From Desulfovibrio sp. (GTDB taxonomy: Bacteria > Desulfobacterota > Desulfovibrionia > Desulfovibrionales > Desulfovibrionaceae), in NCBI GenBank assembly GCA_024683955.1, contig JAIKXS010000017.1:1-64000 (forward strand): DNA of 64,000 nt, written 5' to 3'. A model generated the notes under the pieces. The model was not told the origin of the DNA, did not search any database, and saw only the letters and a program-made list of their open reading frames with translations. Within the stretch, counting starts at the first letter, position 1. Every line of letters begins with the position of its first letter. Position numbers and translations under genes: made by a program. Positions 9,753 through 19,940 of this stretch are shown here, in pieces.

Positions 9753-9839
9753 GATTAAAAAAACTATATACATCTGAACCACAACAATGCAGACAGAAGA
9801 AATGCCGTTTTTCCTTCGGAACTTTGCAGAAGAAAACTC

Positions 9840-10841
9840 CTACGGACATGGAACGGACGGAAAAAACCGGGACCAGATTTGGGGACATAACCGGCAGTCT
9901 CTGCGTGGCAAGCTGTCCCTGCTAAACCGCCGGAGAAGGTCACGGGCGAACAATGGAGAACATGAAGGGTTACATCCTGCCAAAAAAGCAAGGAAGCCAA
10001 TGACCTCATCGGCCCTGATACCGCTTGTTCTTAGAGAAACAAGGGAGAGACTGGAATGGCGTTTTGCAAGCCGTTCTCCCGAACTGTCGAGGAGCAGGGG
10101 AACGTGCATAAAGCAGGAGGGTTCAGGCATACCAAGAGCGCGAAGAAGGAGAAGCTGACGCGGGGTCGAAAAAAGGAGGTCCCTCCCGCGCACGACCTCG
10201 CTAACCCCCATGAGCGAGTCGTCGATCGCAACCGCGAGCTGGTAGGAAACAACACCATCCGATCGAAGCAGGGCAAAGTCCCCGCCGAAATCCGAAGGGA
10301 GAAGACGCTGTTCCCCATAGATCTGATCTCGAAAAAGAAAGACAGCATCCTGCACACGAAAACGCAGTGAATACCGGTCACCCTTTGCAATTCTTCGTTC
10401 ACGATCCGTCTCGCTGAGATGACGACACGTACCGGGGTACACAGGGCCCACGTCGTCATTGTGGGGGGCGCTGGCAAGACCTTTCAAATCCTTTCTTGTG
10501 CAAAAGCATGGATACACGTCCCCCCCCGACTGCAGACGAGATATGGCTTCTGCATAGAATGTCTTCCTGGCGCTCTGCACATACGGTCCATTTTTCCCCT
10601 CTTGGTCCGGACCTTCATCCCAGTCCACCCCAAGCCACTGAAGGTCATCAATGATCTGTTGCGAAAAACGGGCACGGGAACGCACCGGATCAATGTCCTC
10701 AATCCGTAAAATCAGCCGCCCGCTCTGGCTGCGACACGAAAGCCAAGCAAGAAGGAAGGACCACGCGTTTCCCAAATGAAGTAGGCCAGTTGGGCTTGGA
10801 GCCAACCGGCCTACGGGCGTACTGCCAACATTCAAATTCAT
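9840..10841 (-). CDS. gluQRS: Glutamyl-Q tRNA(Asp) synthetase
   Basis: VGRLAPSPTGLLHLGNAWSFLLAWL, RIEDIDPVRSR, YPGTCRHLSETDRE, LLLDSSGERLAKRHSSLSL: class I GluRS-like without the anticodon-binding domain. Confidence 0.92.
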   Translation of the reverse strand: MNLNVGSTPVGRLAPSPTGLLHLGNAWSFLLAWLSCRSQSGRLILRIEDIDPVRSRARFSQQIIDDLQWLGVDWDEGPDQEGKNGPYVQSARKTFYAEAISRLQSGGDVYPCFCTRKDLKGLASAPHNDDVGPVYPGTCRHLSETDRERRIAKGDRYSLRFRVQDAVFLFRDQIYGEQRLLPSDFGGDFALLRSDGVVSYQLAVAIDDSLMGVSEVVRGRDLLFSTPRQLLLLRALGMPEPSCFMHVPLLLDSSGERLAKRHSSLSLVSLRTSGIRADEVIGFLAFLAGCNPSCSPLFARDLLRRFSRDSLPRRDCRLCPQIWSRFFPSVPCP

Positions 10842-10844
10842 CGC

Positions 10845-11978
10845 CTATGACTTGGAGGAACGTTTCTTTTTATCTGAACGCGAGCGCTTATCCTGTCTGT
10901 TATTTGCCGCCGCCTCGCGCTTATTTGACTGACGGTTTTTTTGAGATGATCTCTTGGACTTTTCTCGATTGCTCGTTCTTTCAGAAGAAGCACTGCGATG
11001 GCTCTTTCTTTTGTCCCGATCATTCTTTACGTTCTCATGCTTTTTTGAGCGGCTGGAACGAACATCTGCAGATGATCGCTTCGGGCGGTCAGAACGCGAC
11101 GCAACCATGCGCTCCCGCGAACTTCTATGATTGTTGATCTTGCGTCTTGAATGCTCACTGTCCCGCTTTTTGTCGCGGTAGGAGGCCATGGACTGGCGTT
11201 TCTTCCTGCTGGAATCAGCCCTCATTCTGGAAGAACGGCTTTCTCTGTTATCTGAGGCAAACCTCACTGGAGAATAGCGGTACTCGCTTTTCAGCCGGTT
11301 TTCAGCCTGCGCTAGCAGGTTTTCCCTCCCCCCCAAATTGATGCGACGAGCGCCTAAAAACGTGCTGTTGAAATAGGGATCATCTAGGGAATTGATCTTC
11401 ACGTGGGACTTGCGACGAGGGCTATGGATAAACTTGCCGTCGCCAACATAAATACCTGTATGATAGCCACGCGTGGGATGCCTGAAGGCAACGATGTCAC
11501 CAGGCTGCATATCCTCTTCGCGACGGATACGGGTTCCTACAACCGACTGTTCCCTGGCCGTACGGGGCAGTTTTACACCCACGTTGCCGTAAGCCCAGCA
11601 GACGAGCCCGGAGCAGTCAAAGCCCCCGGGCCTCGCGCCACCGACGACGTAGGGAGTCCCAATGGCCGAACGGGCAGCATGCAGGAGTTGTCGTCTGGAA
11701 TTCGGATTGCCCGGATCGTATTTTTTTCCGTCACGGCTTGCGCGCTGGAAACGAGGTCTTCTGTTAGTGTTTTTCTTTGACGGAGCCTGGTAGTTGTAGT
11801 CGGAATCAAAGTCGTCACCCATGGCGAGGGTTTCTATCCGCTCCGGAAAATACGTATCGTCGTACTCAACAAAAAAATCCGCGTCAGGATCATATGATGG
11901 AGACTTCGACTTGGGACTACAAGCAGCAAGGAGCATTCCGCAAACTATGAAAAGAACAAACAGGTTCGATGTACGCAT
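10845..11978 (-). CDS. NlpC/P60-family lipoprotein with an Arg/Ser/Lys-rich C-terminal tail
   Basis: Lipobox LLAACS; catalytic region GTPYVVGGARPGGFDCSGLVCWAYGNVGVKLPRTAREQS...DIVAFRHPTRGYHTGIYVGDGKFIHSPR; tail of about 130 aa of RSSR/KKRSSKS type. Confidence 0.9.
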   Translation of the reverse strand: MRTSNLFVLFIVCGMLLAACSPKSKSPSYDPDADFFVEYDDTYFPERIETLAMGDDFDSDYNYQAPSKKNTNRRPRFQRASRDGKKYDPGNPNSRRQLLHAARSAIGTPYVVGGARPGGFDCSGLVCWAYGNVGVKLPRTAREQSVVGTRIRREEDMQPGDIVAFRHPTRGYHTGIYVGDGKFIHSPRRKSHVKINSLDDPYFNSTFLGARRINLGGRENLLAQAENRLKSEYRYSPVRFASDNRESRSSRMRADSSRKKRQSMASYRDKKRDSEHSRRKINNHRSSRERMVASRSDRPKRSSADVRSSRSKKHENVKNDRDKRKSHRSASSERTSNREKSKRSSQKNRQSNKREAAANNRQDKRSRSDKKKRSSKS

Positions 11979-12021
11979 CAGGTATCAGCGCAAAGGGCCT
12001 TGACACTAATAAGGGCAAGGA

Positions 12022-12046
12022 GGAAACGCTGCCTCCACTTATTTCC
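12022..12046 (-). promoter_or_regulatory. Copy 2 of the dispersed 25-nt leader element (GGAAATAAGTGGAGGCAGCGTTTCC)
   Basis: 43 nt upstream of the ATG at 11978; same core and same arm spacing as the other copies. Confidence 0.55.
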
Positions 12047-12851
12047 TAGCAAAAAGTGCAGCACGCAGAAAAAGACTATGACAGAAGAGTAACAAACGGT
12101 TGCAAAAAAACGTGCAGAAACAATCTTAACAAGACCTGATTACAGTCGATAAGGCGAATAAGGAACAGTACGACCTTATTCTGTAAAAAAAAGAAAGGAG
12201 CCGTTACGCGCGGACGCGGACATGGCTTGCCGTATGCTACGGGATACGGGAATAAAACCCATCCTGAGCAACTATGCAAAAAAAGAGGGGAACCTGAGCC
12301 GGAAGACTAGAAAGGGGGCATAGCAACGGGCTATATACCCGACCTGCCGGCCAAGTATGTCCTTCTCCAAGAGAAGTTGCATTAGCCTAGCACATTGTCA
12401 ATGCGCTGCCAAGCCTTTTCTTTAGATCATCTTTTCATGCTCTTTTTTCTCAAAAATCATGCCTTCTAGGCTGGAAAAAGCATGCAGAACAAAATAAAAG
12501 GATCTACTGTATATTCCTTTTTTTTACGTTAAAAAATTTTCACGGACAGCATCAACGTCATTTTTTGGAGATTCCAAAGAACATATTTTTACCAAAAGGA
12601 ATCTTATTCAAAGAACACCCCTGTTTTCACCCGGCTTACGCAGATACGAAGACGTACTATAAATCAATTCCAATTTTTTCTGCGTATATGTAGCATAAAA
12701 AATCAGTCCAAATTTTTGTACCTCAAAGATATAACGGACAGCCCTTACATCGAGCCCACTCCTCCGTGGCACGGACGCGCCTGCTCTGTACAAAAGACCT
12801 CTTACTGGGTATTCTCAAAGGCTCAATGTGCCCAAGGAGGAATTATCGAGC

Positions 12852-13346
12852 ATGGGAAGTGATATCTTTGATCTCGTCGTGATTTTGCTGCTTGTCTTCT
12901 TTTCTTTTCGAGGGCTCCACAACGGTTTCATAGGAGAGGTAGCCGGCATCGTTGCGCTCGTAGGCGGATTCAGCTGTGCCAATACCTTCCATGCGAAAGT
13001 CAGCACCTACCTTGATTCCATCGCCAATCCCAGTATGCGCACCATCGTTGCCTACGTCCTTATATTTATCGCTGTAATGCTCTTGGTAGCCTTTGTAGCC
13101 AGAATCCTCCGCAAAATTCTTGAACTCTCCTTTGCCAAGTGGATTGACACACTTGCCGGTTTTTTTCTCGGCCTTGTCAAAGGACTTCTTCTCTGTTCCC
13201 TTGCCATTGTCCTAATTCAGGCGGTCTTCCAGAACGCACCATTTCTTCAGGAATCACACACCATTCCCTATCTCACGGCGCTTATCGAAAAGCTCAAGGA
13301 ATGGATGCCAAGCGACCTCCTCGGAAGACTAGGATTCAGGGCGTGA
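12852..13346 (+). CDS. CvpA family membrane protein
   Basis: MGSDIFDLVVILLLVFFSFRGLHNGFIGEVAGIVALVGGFSCANTF; AAGGAGG SD upstream. Confidence 0.88.
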   Translation: MGSDIFDLVVILLLVFFSFRGLHNGFIGEVAGIVALVGGFSCANTFHAKVSTYLDSIANPSMRTIVAYVLIFIAVMLLVAFVARILRKILELSFAKWIDTLAGFFLGLVKGLLLCSLAIVLIQAVFQNAPFLQESHTIPYLTALIEKLKEWMPSDLLGRLGFRA

Positions 13347-13432
13347 CCGAAAGATGATGTACAGTCCTTGTCTTTCCCCTGTTCAGTAATGTATCATTCT
13401 CAATTGATATATCCAAAAAACGGTGAACTTCT

Positions 13433-14224
13433 ATGGAACGAAACGCACTGCAAGAACTTATGGATGTTATCCAACGCCTTTCGGCACCTGATGGCTGTCC
13501 CTGGGACAGGGAACAAACCCCGGAGACACTCGCAGACTACTGCATCGAAGAGACTCACGAACTGGTAGCAGCCATTCGTCAGGGGAATGTGGCCGATGTT
13601 CGTGAGGAACTTGGTGATGTTGCCTTTCTCCTTCTCTTCATTGCGCATCTCTATGAGAAAAAGGGAGAATTTTCCTTTGAAGATGCGCTTGATACCAACC
13701 GCGCAAAGATGATCAGACGTCATCCTCATGTTTTCGGCGACACAACCTTTTCGAGCCGAGATGAACAGCTAAAAACATGGGAAGCCATAAAACGGCAGGA
13801 ACATGCGGCCCCCGACGGCACGACCAAAGGCATTTTTGACAGTCTCCCTGCCAGTTTGCCGGCCCTTGTCAAGGCCTATCGTATCCACAGCAAGGCAGCG
13901 CGCTGCGGATTCACCTGGGATAAGGATGAAGACGTAGAACAGCAAGTCGAGGCCGAATGGCTCGAATGGCTTGACGCCTGCGCAAACGGGGGACCTGAAG
14001 AACAAAAGCACGAACTCGGGGACATGGTCTTTACGCTTGTAGAACTTGGACGCCGGAACGGCATCAAGCTTAACGAGGCCCTTGATCTGGCAGCCATCCG
14101 CTTTCTGCACCGATTTGCCCGAATGGAGGACTTTGCCAGAGCAGAAGGACACGACTTCACGGAACTCTCGCACGAAGAAAAGGAAGTGCTGTGGGCACGC
14201 GCAAAGGACGAGGAAAGGAACTAA
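13433..14224 (+). CDS. mazG: Nucleoside triphosphate pyrophosphohydrolase MazG
   Basis: LSAPDGCPWDREQTPETLADYCIEETHELVAAIRQG...EELGDVAFLLLFIAHL. Confidence 0.96.
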   Translation: MERNALQELMDVIQRLSAPDGCPWDREQTPETLADYCIEETHELVAAIRQGNVADVREELGDVAFLLLFIAHLYEKKGEFSFEDALDTNRAKMIRRHPHVFGDTTFSSRDEQLKTWEAIKRQEHAAPDGTTKGIFDSLPASLPALVKAYRIHSKAARCGFTWDKDEDVEQQVEAEWLEWLDACANGGPEEQKHELGDMVFTLVELGRRNGIKLNEALDLAAIRFLHRFARMEDFARAEGHDFTELSHEEKEVLWARAKDEERN

Positions 14225-15999
14225 CCGCTTCCTTTCTCTGCATCCTTTTCTGCGCCGGACTCCTCCTTTCAGGATGTCATGGGCGCCTCCCCAAAAAAGG
14301 TCCGAACGCCCCCGCCACTTCTCCTTCCCTTCATTCAGGGCTTCCCCGTGTAAGTCCAGCGTTTGCGCAGTGGATGGAACGCCAGTCCATGCTTGGCGAA
14401 GCAGATTCACTTATAGGCCAGGTATCCGGAACCCGACGAGTCTGGATGCAAAGCGGCGAAGCAAAAACCCGCCTTACCCTTCTGCAGCACGCTCCGACCT
14501 GGCTTGCTATCAATCCGCGCAACCATCCCGAATTTCACCCTCTTTTTGTCAGCTGTTCGAACGAGACATTTCTGGACCGGCTCCTCGACCTTGGCATAAC
14601 CGGGATATTTCTTGCGCCAACGGGCGAAACGGCCGGTATATGGGGAAAACAGGACATAGGGGAAGAGGCGGATGAGGTAGTCCATTTCTCCTTTTCTCCG
14701 GCCTCAGGCACAGATAGCGATTATGTCCGCCTCCAGAAGGCCTGCGAAAAACGATCGATACAGCTTGGGGGTTTTCTCCCTCCTGCGGCAACGGGCATCG
14801 GCCCTGACTTTATGCTGCAACTGCGCGGGCAAAAGGGGTATGAGGGTCTCTACGCCGCCATTGAAGTACCAAAAGAGTTCTGGTCATTTCTCCCCGATAC
14901 AGAATCCCCCTGGGAAGGAAAAATTCTTTCTCCTCGGGGCATTGAAGCCCTTATCTCCCAGGGTCTCTTGCCCGAAGCAATGCAAAAGGACATGCTCCCC
15001 TGGGCTAAGGAGAGTGGCTGGGCAGCCTCCGGCATTATCATGGGCGTTGACGGTAACGCCCGCCGTTTTCTGTACTGTTTTGACAAAACACCTCTCCGCC
15101 CCGTTCTCTCATGGCAGGATCCCGCAGGCCTTGCGAAACGTCTCTACGCTGCAGCAAGCATCAAGCATGTAGGACTGGAGAAACACATTCTGGCGGGACT
15201 CCCTCTACGCCCCATTATGGGTCTTGATCCAACACAGAAAAACACGTCATCAAGCATCCCGTCCCGTCTTGAACCTGGACTCACGGCCATGTCCGAACTC
15301 GGGCAGACAATTCACCGCTATGGCGGCGCAAGCCTCTTTCCCGATCATGTGCCGATTCCCGTCCTGAAGGTACTGCTTACGGGAACGGACTTCGCCGCAG
15401 CCCCCCTCAGCAATGCGCTGGATTCCGCATCAATGGGAAAAACTGAAGCCCTTCGTGCGATTCTCTCATCCCTTCTCTCCGAGTCCATCCCCTGCGAACG
15501 CCTTGCCAACGGGCTTTCCGACCCTTCAGACAATGTATACATGAGGAGGTCGTCTGCGAATCATTCCGTAACAGACGAGACGCTTCTCTCTTTCGCCATC
15601 CCCATAGCTATGCCAGGACTCCTCTTTCTTGATGAACGGAAACTTGGCCTGCTCTCACCTCCCGTCTCCACGGATAAGGACGAAAAGAACAGAAGAAATC
15701 TCAAGACGCTCCTTCTTGCCCGTCAACGGGAAGGTGTTGCTCTTGGTTCCCTCCTTTCCATTCCCAGATCTCCCGATGGCTGCGTTCTTGTCGCGACAAA
15801 ACTCCCCTCCAATGACATCTGGCTTGTGGCCTGCAATTTTTCATCTTCAGAAAAGCACATTCCCCTTCCGATTCACTCCCTCGCCGGAACCATGACAGAC
15901 ATTCTTGATTCCAGCCGGTCTTTGATGACAAATCAGCGAGGGACAGGTATACTTCGCCTTCCTCCGAAGACAGCGCGTCATTTTATTATCAGACGCTAA
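14191..15999 (+). CDS. GH13-like lipoprotein (possible pseudo-enzyme)
   Basis: GTG start overlapping mazG; lipobox LLLSGC; GITGIFLAPTGETAG...GTDSDYVRLQKACEKRSIQLGGFLPPAATGIGPDFMLQLR follows the GH13/trehalose-synthase-like layout. Confidence 0.6.
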   Translation: MGTRKGRGKELTASFLCILFCAGLLLSGCHGRLPKKGPNAPATSPSLHSGLPRVSPAFAQWMERQSMLGEADSLIGQVSGTRRVWMQSGEAKTRLTLLQHAPTWLAINPRNHPEFHPLFVSCSNETFLDRLLDLGITGIFLAPTGETAGIWGKQDIGEEADEVVHFSFSPASGTDSDYVRLQKACEKRSIQLGGFLPPAATGIGPDFMLQLRGQKGYEGLYAAIEVPKEFWSFLPDTESPWEGKILSPRGIEALISQGLLPEAMQKDMLPWAKESGWAASGIIMGVDGNARRFLYCFDKTPLRPVLSWQDPAGLAKRLYAAASIKHVGLEKHILAGLPLRPIMGLDPTQKNTSSSIPSRLEPGLTAMSELGQTIHRYGGASLFPDHVPIPVLKVLLTGTDFAAAPLSNALDSASMGKTEALRAILSSLLSESIPCERLANGLSDPSDNVYMRRSSANHSVTDETLLSFAIPIAMPGLLFLDERKLGLLSPPVSTDKDEKNRRNLKTLLLARQREGVALGSLLSIPRSPDGCVLVATKLPSNDIWLVACNFSSSEKHIPLPIHSLAGTMTDILDSSRSLMTNQRGTGILRLPPKTARHFIIRR

Positions 16000-16057
16000 G
16001 TGAAAAAACACGTACTCAAGAGACGATGGTGCATGAAACGAAAAAAGAGAGGGCAGC

Positions 16058-18274
16058 ATGACTTCAGAAGACAGTGTTGAAAAAACAACGGACCGGACAG
16101 GCACCGATGCCGGTGTAACCAATGACACGAACACAGGGACAAAAGCCAAGACAAAGCGATTCTCTTTCTTCAGCAGAAAGAAACCCGAATCCTCAACGGG
16201 AAGCGAGCCTCCTGCAGAAGAAAACCGGCAAAACGCGCCAGATACTGCAGGTGAAACGGGGGAACGCACTTCTGAAGCGCCCCACTCGCTTCTCGAGCGG
16301 ATTTCCTTCCAGGGATTTCTTCTTCTCCTTGTGGTGCTCGCCGTTCAGGCCGCTCCGGATATCTATTACGCGCTCAACGGAACCTCCCTCTACTGTCCGG
16401 CAGAAGTCAATCACATTGGTGCCTATCTCCATGCCGAAACAAAAAATCTCTGGCTTGCCCCCGTGGGAGTTCTCCCAGCTGAATGGCCGGGGCTGATGTG
16501 GGCGACAAAGCTCGTGAGCTTCCTTGTCCCCCAGGGTGATCTGCTTTTTGCCACGACCGGAATTCTCGCTGTGGCACTCTGCCTCTTTGCGGCATGGAAT
16601 CTTGGCCGTGTGGCCTATGGATATGCTGAGGCAACAGCGGCAGGATGCATCCTCCTTGCAGCCCCTCTTTTTACCCCTCTTTCCCACGTGTACGGAGCCG
16701 CGGCGCTTGCTACAGGCTTGTATCTTTTTGCCCTCACCCTTCTCTGTCGCGGCTGGATCAAAGAAGGAGGGTGGTTCTCCCTGCCCCTGGGCTTTCTGTT
16801 CATCGGACTTGCCACACTTACGGGAGGCCTGTTTTTTCTTGTTCTCCCCCTGCTTTCCAGCTTCTTCTTCCTCCTCTGGTCACTTCGCTACAAACGGGCA
16901 CAGCGTTCCGACTCCATATTCGGATTCTTATGTCTCCTCATTCTGCTTGGTGCCTGGTTCTTCGCCATGTACATCGTTGTCGGAGATGCCGCGTATATGG
17001 AGAGTCTTCTTGCCGGCGCGGTGAAAAACCCCTGGCCCCTTACGGACTGGATACGCCCGCTTCTCCTCCTGACGCTTGGAGTCTTTCCGTGGGTTCTTGC
17101 CTGGATATTCCCCTCCTGGACAACCCTCTGCCGCAACGCCCTGACGTCTCTGAGGGCCTCACAAAACACCAAAGCCATCACAAGCCTTATATGGATTAAC
17201 GCCTTTACAGGGATACTCCTCCTTTTCTGTCTGCCAGCCGCGGCCCAACATACGGCAACGATCTGCCTTGTCACCCTTCTGGCCGTGCTCCTTGGAAAAA
17301 CGGTTGTCCGTCTCTCGAAACTCGGAGCGCGTCTCTTTATTGGCTGCTGTATGCTCTTTCTCCTCCTCGCAGGACTTGTCCTTCTGGGGAGTTACTTCTC
17401 TCTTTGGGAATCAAACCTTGCCACAGCGCTTCCCGTACTTCCTCCAAAAGACATTCTTGCAGTTCTCCCCACTCTTGTCGCCCTTCCTGTTCTCGGAGCC
17501 ATCTGTCTTTTAGGGACCTTTTTCTGCAAACGTTGTCTTGGAAGTGCCGACACCGGGCGCTTTCTTCTCTTCTCGCTCGCCATTGCGACTCTTTTGACCC
17601 TCGCCTCGACCATTTTGCTTGTCCCTGCGCTCGCCGACAAACCCTTTGCAAAACTTGCAACCCTTGGCGACATAACGAAAAAACCTTCCGTAAAAACAGA
17701 AGTACCAGCACCCGGCGCAAGCACTACAAACAAGGAGGAAGAAAAGACTCCGTTGCCTCTCCCTGCCGCAACGCATAATGATGCCCCTGCCAAGGAAAGC
17801 GTTGAAAAACCTGCCAGCACACCTGATCCACAGACAGACAAGGCTCCGGCCACAGATAGTGGAAGCACCAAGGAAAAGGCTGGGGAAAAAGAGGCTCAGC
17901 AAAATACAAAAGAAGAGAAATCCAACGCAGAGCCAGAGAAACCAGTCACGGATGCGCCTAAATCTGAAGAAGCAAAAAAGGACGCGGTGACGCCTGAAGA
18001 AAAATCGACGGAAAAGAATGCTGTCACGCCAGAACCCGTTGGAAATGGCAAAACAGGGGACTCTCCTGAAGGGGTGGGGACGAACAAAAATCCGAAAAGC
18101 GAGGCATCAGGCAGCAGCACAACGGGAGAAGAAACAAAACAGGAAAGTCCAGCTCAAAAGGACTCCGGCGTGAAAGAGCAGCATGAAGCGGTTCCGAACG
18201 AAAAGGAAGTTCTTCAGAAAGCTCCCTCTCCCCAGCCAGAAAATGAACAGCCTTCTTTTGGGAGCTCTTCCTAA
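16058..18274 (+). CDS. Multi-pass membrane glycosyltransferase-like protein with a long low-complexity C-terminal tail
   Basis: Many TM helices after residue about 75, beginning FQGFLLLLVVLAVQAAPDIYYALNGTSLYCPAEVNHIGAYLHAETKNLWLAPVGVLPAEWPGLMWATKL; about 190-aa E/K/P/T-rich tail. Confidence 0.55.
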   Translation: MTSEDSVEKTTDRTGTDAGVTNDTNTGTKAKTKRFSFFSRKKPESSTGSEPPAEENRQNAPDTAGETGERTSEAPHSLLERISFQGFLLLLVVLAVQAAPDIYYALNGTSLYCPAEVNHIGAYLHAETKNLWLAPVGVLPAEWPGLMWATKLVSFLVPQGDLLFATTGILAVALCLFAAWNLGRVAYGYAEATAAGCILLAAPLFTPLSHVYGAAALATGLYLFALTLLCRGWIKEGGWFSLPLGFLFIGLATLTGGLFFLVLPLLSSFFFLLWSLRYKRAQRSDSIFGFLCLLILLGAWFFAMYIVVGDAAYMESLLAGAVKNPWPLTDWIRPLLLLTLGVFPWVLAWIFPSWTTLCRNALTSLRASQNTKAITSLIWINAFTGILLLFCLPAAAQHTATICLVTLLAVLLGKTVVRLSKLGARLFIGCCMLFLLLAGLVLLGSYFSLWESNLATALPVLPPKDILAVLPTLVALPVLGAICLLGTFFCKRCLGSADTGRFLLFSLAIATLLTLASTILLVPALADKPFAKLATLGDITKKPSVKTEVPAPGASTTNKEEEKTPLPLPAATHNDAPAKESVEKPASTPDPQTDKAPATDSGSTKEKAGEKEAQQNTKEEKSNAEPEKPVTDAPKSEEAKKDAVTPEEKSTEKNAVTPEPVGNGKTGDSPEGVGTNKNPKSEASGSSTTGEETKQESPAQKDSGVKEQHEAVPNEKEVLQKAPSPQPENEQPSFGSSS

Positions 18275-19635
18275 AGGAGATCTGAACACATAGTCTTCCA
18301 ATGGTGAAAGGCCTCACGGGCTCGTTCCGCGTAGGCCTTTTTTCTGTCGCGCTTACGCAGCTTTTCCTCGGGAGGGGGAAAGAGGCCGAAATGCACATTG
18401 GAGGGCTGAAAGCGTTTCTCGTCCGATTGAAGATGGGCAAGCAATGCACCGAGCGCTGTTTCCAGCGGTGGCTTCGGGAGCGTTTTTCCACCAAAGCGGG
18501 CGACAAGGGAATAGGCAAGCCAGAGCGCCTGAGCCGCGGATTCCACATATCCTTCAACCCCCGTGATCTGACCGGCCAGAAAAATTCGGGAATCGGCCAC
18601 AAGTGACTGATCATCGGCAAGGACTTTCGGCGCATTGACGTACGTGTTCCTGTGCATACTGCCAAAACGCACAAACTCGGCCCCTGCGAGCCCCGGCACA
18701 AGTCGGAAGACCTCCCGCTGGGAGGGGATACGCATACGTGTCTGGCAGCCGACAAGGTTGCAGGTCGTCCCCTCCTTATTTTCAAAACGCAGCTGCAGAA
18801 GGGCATAGGGTCGCCTCCCCGTACGCGGGTCAAGAAAGCCCACTGGCTTCATGGGACCAAATACAAGCGTCCGTTCACCCCGCGCTGCCAGTGCCTCGAT
18901 GGGCATACAGCCTTCAAAGTGCCTGAGCGTCTCAAATTCCTTTGAAGGCACTGCTTCTGCGTTGAGAAGGGCATTGTAAAAAACCTGATACTCTTCTCTG
19001 GTCATCGGACAGTTCAGATAGTCCCCTTTTCCGCCTTCTGTATCGTAGGTTTCACTGTCGCACTCGTAGCGTGAGGCTCTGAATACTATGCCGTGATCAA
19101 GGGAGTCCGTCCAGACAATGGGGGCGATGGCGTCGTAAAAATAGCATTCCTTCTCACCAATACGGGCCATGAGGGAAGCGGAAAGGGATTCCGTTGCGAG
19201 AGGGCCCGCAGCGATGACGAGGACGTCAAAGGAAGGGTCGCCAAGGAGAGGATCTTCAAGACCCGTCACACAAGAGGTGACAATTCGAATCCGGGGATGT
19301 TCTCTGAGTCTGTTCGTAAGTGTCTCGGAAAACGCACGCCTGTCAACGGCAAGGGCCTTATCGGCTGGCACACGGCAAGCGTCTGCAGCAGCCATAAAAA
19401 AACTTCCGAGTTCACGCATTTCCTCTTTCAGAAGCCCGATGCCGCTAGTAAGTTCATTGTTTCTTAACGAATTCGAACACACAAGCTCGGCAAAGCTCTC
19501 CATCGTATGAGCTGCCGAACGGGCCAGAGGTTTCTGTTCGAAAAGGACCACATCTACTCCAGCCCTGGCCAGTACCAGCGCACATTCCGTTCCGGCCAGA
19601 CCGGCACCCACTATCGCAACCGTTGCCACAGACAT
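18271..19635 (-). CDS. trmFO: Methylenetetrahydrofolate--tRNA-(uracil-5-)-methyltransferase TrmFO
   Basis: ATVAIVGAGLAGTECALVLARAGVDVVLFEQKP...HTMESFAELVCSNSLRNNELTSGIGLLKEEMR. Confidence 0.96.
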   Translation of the reverse strand: MSVATVAIVGAGLAGTECALVLARAGVDVVLFEQKPLARSAAHTMESFAELVCSNSLRNNELTSGIGLLKEEMRELGSFFMAAADACRVPADKALAVDRRAFSETLTNRLREHPRIRIVTSCVTGLEDPLLGDPSFDVLVIAAGPLATESLSASLMARIGEKECYFYDAIAPIVWTDSLDHGIVFRASRYECDSETYDTEGGKGDYLNCPMTREEYQVFYNALLNAEAVPSKEFETLRHFEGCMPIEALAARGERTLVFGPMKPVGFLDPRTGRRPYALLQLRFENKEGTTCNLVGCQTRMRIPSQREVFRLVPGLAGAEFVRFGSMHRNTYVNAPKVLADDQSLVADSRIFLAGQITGVEGYVESAAQALWLAYSLVARFGGKTLPKPPLETALGALLAHLQSDEKRFQPSNVHFGLFPPPEEKLRKRDRKKAYAERAREAFHHWKTMCSDLL

Positions 19636-19940
19636 CTCCCATAGCGCAAGGCAGACTGCCCTGCGTAAAACAATACTGACCATCAAAACCAGAAGACCTT
19701 GCACAAGCAGGCGCTCTGGCATAGAGTTTTCATTCCGGAACGACCATCGGCAGAAAAAGGCGGTACGTCGCCAGTGTTCAACGCAACACGCGAAACGCCA
19801 GAGGGTCGGAGGTCAGTCCTGCCCCCCCGGACTTTCACGTGACAAGCGGGGACACAAAACGTCAACGTTCCGGATAGTGTCTCGACGATCAGCCTGCCCG
19901 CTGCCCTTTTAACCGATATAGCTGGAGAGAAGGATTTACC

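Noticed and set aside
13769-14410. 213-aa minus-strand ORF
   Set aside because: Antisense to mazG and the GH13-like gene; no family features.
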